From Hypomyces perniciosus (Eukaryota > Ascomycota > Sordariomycetes > Hypocreales > Hypocreaceae), in assembly GCA_008477525.1 (NCBI GenBank), contig SPDT01000006.1:3995501-4059500 (forward strand): 64,000 bases of DNA, written 5' to 3'. The notes below the pieces were generated by a model that made no database searches, was not told the DNA's origin, and was given only the letters and a program-made list of their open reading frames with translations. Position 1 is the stretch's first letter. Every line of letters starts with the position of its first letter. Position numbers and translations under genes: made by a program. Below are positions 56,877 through 64,000 of this stretch, in pieces.

Positions 56877-58400
56877 TTAGAGCATGAACATGACGCCCGC
56901 AATCAACATGATAATGCAGCCGAAGTTGCCAGGGCCGAACACCCAGGCATGTGGTTCTGGCTTCTTGCTGCCACCAGAGACGATGACAGGTGTGGTTGGG
57001 ATGCTGATGCTGGTTGCGGTACCAGCGGGGATGCCGCTTATGGTGCTGTTACCGCCGGAGTAGAACGACGAGGGGATGAAGATGATGGTGGTGGAAGTCA
57101 CGGCAGCGCCATTCGTCGTAGTGACGAACTCGGTGACTGTGCTTTGGGTGGAGGTTGCAGCTTCGCCGTTGGCAGAAGAGTCGACTGAGACGATGGTGCT
57201 GCTGGGGCTCGGCACGGGATAGGCGTCCGTGATGGTAACAACGATGGGAGAAGTGTTGACTGTAGTGACAGTGGTCTTTACGGTGGAGATAGCAGTGACC
57301 GTCACCAAAGTTGGGACAGGAGTGTTCTCCGAGGTTCCCCAGAGATCTGAGATGACCACCGTCACGATCGAGGTAGCAAGGTTCGCAGTCAGGGAGGTGC
57401 TGGTCTGGATGTTGGTGACAGTCGATGGGTTACCCGAAACGGTCGCATCAGGAAGGCCGTTCGTCTGGGTCTGCACATCAGTCACTGTGGCTGGGTTTCC
57501 AGAGACAGTAACATCAGGCAAGTCGCTCGTGAACGAGACTTGCGTCTGAACATCAGTAAGGGTCGACGGCTGGCCTGAGACAGTGATGTCTGGAAGGCCT
57601 CTGGTGTACGAGACGGCTGTGTTGATGTTGGTCACGGTCGATGCGTCGCCAATGACAGTTGCGTCGCCGAGAACAGAGCTTGAGGCCCAGGGGTCAGGGC
57701 CAGAAGGGGTGGGGACGACGGTGACCGTCACAGTCAAGGTAGTGCTCCAGGCCGAGCAGACGGGTTCCATGGAGGCGAGAGTCACGGAAGTGGCCATTGT
57801 GGTTGTCTTGGTCACAGTCGTAGACTGTGGGGGGCTGACAATGCTGTAGATGGTCGAGAAAGCCGTCTGAGTTCTGTTTTTGTTGTCAGCGAGATTCCGA
57901 GAATAAAGGAGTAGACAGGGTATCCTACGAGATTGGGATGCTGACAACAGCCCCCTCGTCGCTCGACTCTCCGGACTGAGTCACGAAGGCGATGGAGCCG
58001 TCAGTGAGGAAGTGGGTGACAGAAAGACGCGAGGTAGAGGCAGCAGTGACAGCTTCGGCGGAGGAATCAACGATCACCTCAGTATCGTTGCAAGCCTCAC
58101 TACGGCGGTTGAGTTCATGGCTGGCCTCGTCAAATGCCTTATCGGCAACGGCGATCCCTCGTTGAGAGTTAAACAAATGTTCTAAAACCATTCCATCCGT
58201 CAGTTCAGGTCAGGGCTCAAACTCGGGACTAGAGCTATCCTACCACAGTGAGAGATAAGGAGACCGATACCAAAGATGAAGGTGGCCAGGCACAGAGCTG
58301 TGACAATACCAGCAATGGCATTCGTGACCGTGAAAGCTCCTTTGGTCTTTCGACGCAGGGTCGTCTCGCGACGAGTGTCGCCAAATTCAGGGTCCTTCAT
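56877..58400 (-). CDS. Ser/Thr-rich membrane or cell-surface protein with tandem repeats
   Basis: Not a named family I know. Three exons, 58244-58400, 57929-58181 and 56877-57873 (introns 62 and 55 bp), give 468 residues. A short basic N-terminus (RRETTLRRKTKG) precedes a transmembrane segment (about 29-51), so the rest is predicted outside the cytosol. Residues about 52-140 form an acidic domain with two cysteines. Residues about 140-430 are extremely rich in Thr, Ser and Val, as in O-glycosylated wall proteins. Within them, four copies of a 22-25-residue unit (LPDxTVSGxPxTxTDVQTQ) lie in tandem. The last 15 residues are hydrophobic (IIMLIAGVMFML) after a GSKKPEP stretch, resembling a GPI-anchor signal or a second membrane span. 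The start at 58400 (MKDPEFGD) is the first in-frame ATG. Confidence 0.75.
57395..57665. repeat. Coding tandem repeat, four units of about 66-75 bp
   Basis: The repeat encodes LPDITVSG/LPDVTVSG/LPDATVSG followed by xPSTVTDVQTQ-type segments; the first copy (DATVIGDASTVTNINT) has drifted most. Unit boundaries are approximate. Such repeats in wall proteins often vary in copy number between strains. Confidence 0.75.
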
Positions 58401-60616
58401 TGTCGGCACTAGATAGAAATCGTCAGCCTCGAGATTGGATTAATACGAAAATAGGGCCGCATACTTGTAGATGAGAATTGGATGAGCTATGAGCCGGAGA
58501 AAGAGTGACTGCTACTTTGTCAGGCAGTTGCTGCTAGGAGAGGGCGTTGGTGGCCAGGATGACTGGAAGAGTTGGTTGGAAGGCAATGTGATAGAGTGTG
58601 ACAAGAACACAGCAGAGATGAATGGAAGTCCGTACCGCTTTGCAAAGAAAGGAATATCTTCTGATATCCAGAGGGAAGAGTTGGAAGTTGTCAAGTTGCT
58701 CGAGAGCGGGTGTTGTGGTTGTGCGGGAACGAGTGTCGGGGGTTGATGAAGGAAAAGTGAAAGGGCGAGATAAACAAAAGGGTGCAGTTTTTGTTTTGGA
58801 GATGACAAAGTAGGCTGGCGGTGTGATTTTGACAGCTGTGAATCACGCCTAAAACACGGAGAGCGCGTTATCAAATTTCTAGGTTTGTTTATCTGACAGC
58901 TGGCAGATGCAGATGATGAATGTTGAGGGCTGATCAAGCTGGTTGACGGGCCGCCAAACCGACAATTTGCTTCTCACCTGTTTGCCTTCCAAAAGGAGGG
59001 GCCGGATCGACAGATTGAGAACAACGGGAGCTCTGTAGGACTAAATTCGCTTCTAGGAGACTACCTATGAAGAGGTGGCCTTTGGCAGAAAAGCTAATGT
59101 TGACTTTGCGAAGGCCGGTATAGATTCAATCTCGTGACAATAGAACTTATCGTTTTTTCTGTGTGATAATATGGGACTTGTGAAAAGACAATATGAAAGA
59201 CAGACAATAAGGGACAGCATATATGCCAAAGCGAACGACTGAGTTGATCCCGGAGAGAGAACAGGGAGAGGACTGAAGATAGTCAACTTTCCCTGGGATC
59301 AGGGGAAGAATATATCAGGAAAACAGACAACTCGATCTAAGGAGAAAACAACCAAACCCACGACCCATCGGGGTAGACAACTAACGAGCAGTTCATCTGT
59401 GCAACTAAGATCTGGAGCTCCCGTGTCTCTGAACCGTTCGACAAACACCCTTTGTGACACACTCCACGCGAAACAACATAATTCGAATCCCCCGTCAATC
59501 CAGGCACGACATTTAGAAACCTCAGGGGCAGGAACTGAAAGCAGCGAAGTGATTCACTCAGACCACGGCTTGGGCAAAGGCCTTCCAGGGACAGCCTTCC
59601 AGGCCTTTGCTCCTGAGAACCTGCCACAATGAATGGATACACATGATAAGTCTCGACTTGGGGGTAATGTTCGTCAGTATGATGAAACCGTACTGCCTCA
59701 TGGTTGTGTTCATCTCTAGTTTCGAGGATGGCGGGTTAGCTTCTCAACCAGTGGGTTTGTCACGAAGGGTTCTCCCTATGTAAGTTGCGCTTGGTGTTGG
59801 ATATGTGTTGTGCTTCGGTTGTCATCAGTGTTGGCCTGGCACTTCAATGAATATTTGCTGTTCTGGTTGATTCATATCTCTCTATCATTGACTAGGTATG
59901 ATGGTCATGAAGCTCCGATCGATGGCCTGAAGTTTGAGCCTTATTAACTCAAGCTTCTTGTGGTGGCAGATGAATGACCAACCCAAAAAAGAATATTACA
60001 GTAGGTAGTAGAAAAGGAATGAAAGGACGTGGGACACAATATGGAAACAGTAGTATCTTGCATTACGAGTCACAGGAATTGGAGGAGGAGAAATGTTTGC
60101 TATTCTTGTGAGAGCATTTCCAACGATGCAGGGTAAGTAATATAACGGTAGGATGCCTTTGCTGTGACACAGGATCATTACTAAAATGAGGAGCACTAAG
60201 AGAAAGGTACCTCCATTGTCAGGGATCGGCGCTGTAAAATCAGGTACCCGGATAATAGCATTGGGTGACGCGGGGCGTCCCCATTCGCGTCGCGTAATTT
60301 GGCTTTAGCAGCACCAAAGCTCACTCTCTGGGCTTCTATCAAGTTCATGTGCACTCCCGCCAATTCGCCTCCGTCACATCGTCCTGCCACGCCGTCGTCA
60401 GAAATCCTGCCGAGTCGGATTGTCGCGTGCCTTCGTTGGATCGCTGGTCATATCTCTGCTGACGCATCTCTCTCACTGTGCGATGCTGTGACCCGCGCGC
60501 CGCATCAGACGAAGCTTTCGCGACCAGCCAATCAAGCCTCTCTGGCTGTGATCTCGGGATAGTTTGCCCACCGCTGTCTACAACACACGCATCACCATCT
60601 CCGTGCCAGCGCAAGC
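58401..60616. other. 2.2-kb divergent region between the Ser/Thr-rich gene and PDS5
   Basis: It contains both promoters and no supported gene. Near PDS5 there are CG-rich words TGACGCGGGG (60267) and TCGCGTCGCGT (60285-60295), which resemble but do not match the ACGCGT box, about 320-350 bp before the ATG. Confidence 0.5.
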
Positions 60617-63600
60617 ATGCCGCGTCGTCGTCCTCGTGCACAGAAGAAGGTCCAGGAGGAGGAGGAGGAGGCCCACGTGCAGGAGGAGCCGCAAGAGGCG
60701 GAGCCCGAGCCCGAACCGGAGCACGAGTCTGAACCCGAACCTGAACCCGAACCGGAGTCGCAAGCCATCGAGAGGGACGACGATGAGGAGCTGCGCAGTC
60801 TTCAGTTCGACGAGGAGCTGTCATGGAGGCCCGCAAAGCCCATCCCCAGCGCCACTCTCCTCGCACGACTCGAGAGGCTCTCCAAAGAGCTCGCAGACTT
60901 TGACCAGGGAGCGGTTGATCTTGATTCCCTCAAGGATGTCGCCTCCAAACTGGCCCATCGCAACCTTCTGCAGCACAAGGACAGAGGTGTCAAGGCATAC
61001 ACGGCCTGCTGTTTGGTCGATATTCTCCGATTGTTTGTCCCGGATGCGCCATTCACCGATGATCAGCTCAAGGTGGGCATTGTCGCCTCTTAGCTTCTCG
61101 AGTTTACGTACTGACAAAACCCGGTGTAGATGATGTTTGGTCTATTCGTTAAGGACATACTACCCGCCCTTCACGACCCTACGAACCCCTACAACAGCCA
61201 ACATAAATACGTTCTCATGTCCCTAACTGACGTCAAGAGTATTCTACTCCTGCCCGAGATTCATGGCGCCGATGACCTTCTGCTACGCCTGTTCAATTCC
61301 ACCTTTGATGGCGTCTCAACCAACTCGAAGGCACCGGCCGAAGAGCAGGTTGCCAAGGATGTCGAAATTCACCTCACTGAAATGCTCACCCACCTGATTG
61401 ACGAGTCTCCAGGAAGCGTGCCGGCCAGTGTTATCGATGCAATTATCAGCCAATTCCTACGGGCAGCTCCGCCTGGGGGTGGCCGAAATAAAGAGCAGAA
61501 TGGCAACCAGTCAACGCTTCTCCACAAAACGGAACCAGCAGCCTATATCATGGCCAAAAGCATCTGCAATGCTTGCGCAGACAAGATGGCCCGCTACGTG
61601 AGCCAGTATTTCAGCGATGTGATTCTCAATGCCTCTGGGTTTGCGACCAAGTCCAATGGCTATCGACAGGGTGATGATTCGGATGAGGAGGATGCTAACG
61701 CGGGGCCTTCGGAAGCCGACCTCAAGAGTCTTCGTCAGGCTCATATGTTGATTCGTGAGCTTTGGCGTGCAGCTCCGGCGGTCCTCCAAAATGTCATTCC
61801 CCAGTTGGACGCAGAACTCTCAGCAGATAATGTCCACCTGCGACTCATAGCGACAGAAACCTTTGGGGATATGATATCTGGGATTGGCGCTGCAGGTCCT
61901 CCACCACTACCGGCTTTGGACCCTGCTGCCTACCCTCCAATTCGCTTGATGGACGATGCACCGGCTGCTGCTGCTGAGGCCAATGTTCTTACCAAGCCCT
62001 ACTCACCACAATCCTTTGCCCAGTCACATGCGGCAACTTATAGGAATTTTGTGGGCAGAAAAAATGATAAAACAAGCACCATTCGTGCCGCTTGGGTAAC
62101 CGCTGTTGGCTATATCCTTTCTACATCTGCTGGCGGAATTGGGCTGAGTCGAGAAGAGGAAAGTGAACTAGTCAAAGCTTTGGTCGACAAGCTTAATGAC
62201 AGCGAGGAAAAGGTTCGATTGGCAGCCGTCAAGGCCATTGAGCTTTTCGAGTTCCGGGATGTTGTTCTGAAGCTCGGGCTCATTGGTGGGGTGGATAAAG
62301 AAGGCACCGTTTTTGCTAGTCTGGCAGACCGATGTCGCGACAAGAAACCAGCTGTACGTGTTGAAGCTATGGTCCTGCTTGGCAAGCTATGGGCAGTTGG
62401 TGCGGGAGAGATTGCGGATGGTCAAGAGGCTGTCACTGCTTGTCTTTCTGGTGTACCATCACGCATTATCAATGCGTTCTATGCCAACGATCCTGACTTG
62501 AATATTCTTCTTGATCGCGTCATGTTCGAATGCCTGATTCCGCTGAAATACCCACCTATCAAGGGCAAAGGGGCAAAGAGTGCAGCTGGTTCCTCTCAAG
62601 GAAAGGGTGCAGTCGGCCAGTCTGATCAAGACAAGATACGGACTGAGAGAATCCTTTTGATGCTGAAGTCACTCGACGCCTCGGCTCAAAAGGCGTTTTT
62701 TGCAATGCAAGCCCGTCAACCCCAGTTCGCTAAAGGTGTGGAAATCTTCATACAGCAATGCGAGGCTTACAATGGCGGAGTCATCGAGGCAAATGAGGAG
62801 AAGGTCAAGGCTGGTCTCGCAAGGACCTTGCAGTGGCTAGGAGCATACTTTCCCGATCCATTGAAAGTTCGTAGCGACCTTCAAAAGTTTGCGAAGCTCA
62901 ACGAGCGTCGAAGCTACCAGCTAGTCAAGTATGCCATCGAATCTGAGAGTGATTTCAAGACGGTGAGACGAGCTATTGCCGAATTGATAACGAAACTATC
63001 AGGCAGTGCGGCTGCTGGCTCGCTGGATACGCTTATACCGCTTTTGTATCGATCAAGTTGTCTCATGTTCAACCGAAGTCATCTAGCAACAATCATGGAT
63101 TACTCAAAGAGCGACAAGGACGGCTTGGCTGCGGTTGCACATCAGGTTCTCAATGACATATCGCAACGCAACCCGGACATTTTCAAGGCACATGCGGAAG
63201 AATTACGGAAAGAAATCATTGAGCAGACGCCAACAGAGAGCAAAGCCAATGAAGCAAGTGTCGGGGATATTCTCAAAGCGTATTCATCTTACTCCAAGAG
63301 GTACCCGGATGATGTGAATTACGACAGAAGCTTCACCCAGACCCTTATGAGCTACGCCCTCTATGGTGTGCCAATCAAAACTCCCAAATATGCTATCAAT
63401 ATTCTCCTAGCCAAGAACGACAACAAGAGCAAAGTTACGGCCACGAATCTTTTACGACAGGTAATGGCAAATTTCGAGTATGGCTCGCCTCACCTCATCA
63501 ACAAGCTCGCCACAGTTAGTCAACTCGAACGCTTGGTACCGAGTGTGACGGTAGATTCAGACGAAGCCATTCACGACATGACCATTAAACACATTTTACG

Positions 63601-64000
63601 CGAAGTACGAACTGATGCAACTGACAAAGATCCTTCATGGGTTGAAGATGGCGACATGGATGAGGAGCTGCAGGCGAAGTGCCTGTCAATGAAGATTCTG
63701 GTCAACCAGGCTCTTGCCACCTCAGAAGAGTCGGATGCTGAAGAAAGGGTCAAGCCGGTCTTGAAGCTTTTGAAGACATTTGTCATCATGGAGGGCGAGT
63801 TTTGCAAGGTGAAGGATACCCCTCTACATCACAAGAAGCGACTGAGACTGCTGGCCGGTCTCTTGATCTTGAAACTCTGCACAGTGAAGAAATATGATGA
63901 TCAGTTTGATCACGCAAGTTTCCACAAGCTGGCAGAGCTTGTGCAAGACACCGAGCTTCAGGTCCGTCGTCGTTTTATGGATCAGCTGCAAAACTACCTC
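60617..64000 (+). CDS. PDS5: Sister chromatid cohesion protein PDS5/BimD (cut by window edge)
   Basis: Cohesin-associated HEAT-repeat protein (PDS5; BimD in Aspergillus, Spo76 in Sordaria) that binds SCC1 and controls cohesin release and maintenance. Exon 1 is 60617-61072. After a 57-bp intron (61073-61129), one exon is open to the window end, giving 1109 residues so far of about 1500 expected. The N-terminus is unusual: a Glu-rich stretch, then an Glu-Pro alternating repeat (about 31-56). Conserved blocks follow: LQFDEELSWRPAKPI, LSKELADFDQ, LASKLAHRNLLQHKD-type text, VKAYTACCLVDILRLFVPDAPFT at the splice, and MMFGLFVKDILPAL with NSQHKYVLMSL. HEAT-type helices fill the rest. The Met-Met after the splice could mislead gene finders into a later start; the upstream exon clearly belongs. 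Confidence 0.92.

Overview
The window is nuclear DNA of a filamentous ascomycete, most likely a Sordariomycete and probably of the order Hypocreales. The evidence is compact protein genes split by short GT-AG introns (about 45-126 bp), branch sites of the CTAAC/CTGAC type, pyrimidine-rich leaders, and a set of conserved proteins with Sordariomycete-like sequence. I see no transposon, prokaryotic operon, CRISPR array or organelle DNA. Exons were joined by hand so that frame and family sequence stay continuous across each splice.

Layout, left to right. Positions 1-2.3 kb are dense with housekeeping genes: BUD31 (-, cut by the edge), the complex I LYR subunit NDUFA6 (+), the RNA polymerase I/III subunit RPC19 (-) and an intronless tRNA-Lys(UUU). 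Positions 2.3-17.4 kb are gene-poor. They hold one unrecognised disordered protein (7090-8477, +) and a HAL4/SAT4-type kinase (10654-12173, -), surrounded by simple repeats and many copies of a short palindromic word. Positions 17.4-28.2 kb hold a CaMKK/SNF1-activating-type kinase (-), BET5 (+), PEX3 (-), ATG101 (+) and a forkhead factor of Hcm1/Sep1 type (-). Positions 31.6-40.6 kb hold PAN1 (-) and a large PH plus leucine-rich-repeat protein (-). Positions 43.4-56.2 kb hold NADH-cytochrome b5 reductase (+), CTR9 (-), a single-pass membrane protein of unknown role (+), SNX41/ATG20-type sorting nexin (+) and the mRNA capping guanylyltransferase (+). The right end has a Ser/Thr-rich surface-type membrane protein (-) and the first 1109 codons of PDS5 (+), which runs off the edge.

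Themes shared by neighbours: transcription and RNA processing (BUD31, RPC19, CTR9, capping enzyme); membrane traffic, autophagy and peroxisomes (BET5, PEX3, ATG101, SNX41); actin and endocytosis (PAN1, and possibly the PH-LRR protein beside it); cell cycle and chromosomes (forkhead factor, PDS5). PEX3 and ATG101 are head to head. BUD31 and NDUFA6 share a 260-bp divergent promoter with a perfect TCACGTGA box. The forkhead gene has three ACGCGT boxes and a GTAAACA site grouped within 41 bp upstream.

The most unusual signal is not a gene. The nine-base words TACGGAGTA and TACGAAGTA (either strand) occur about 33 times by eye, where about one is expected by chance. All are outside coding sequence, and overlapping copies alternate at an exact 7-bp step.
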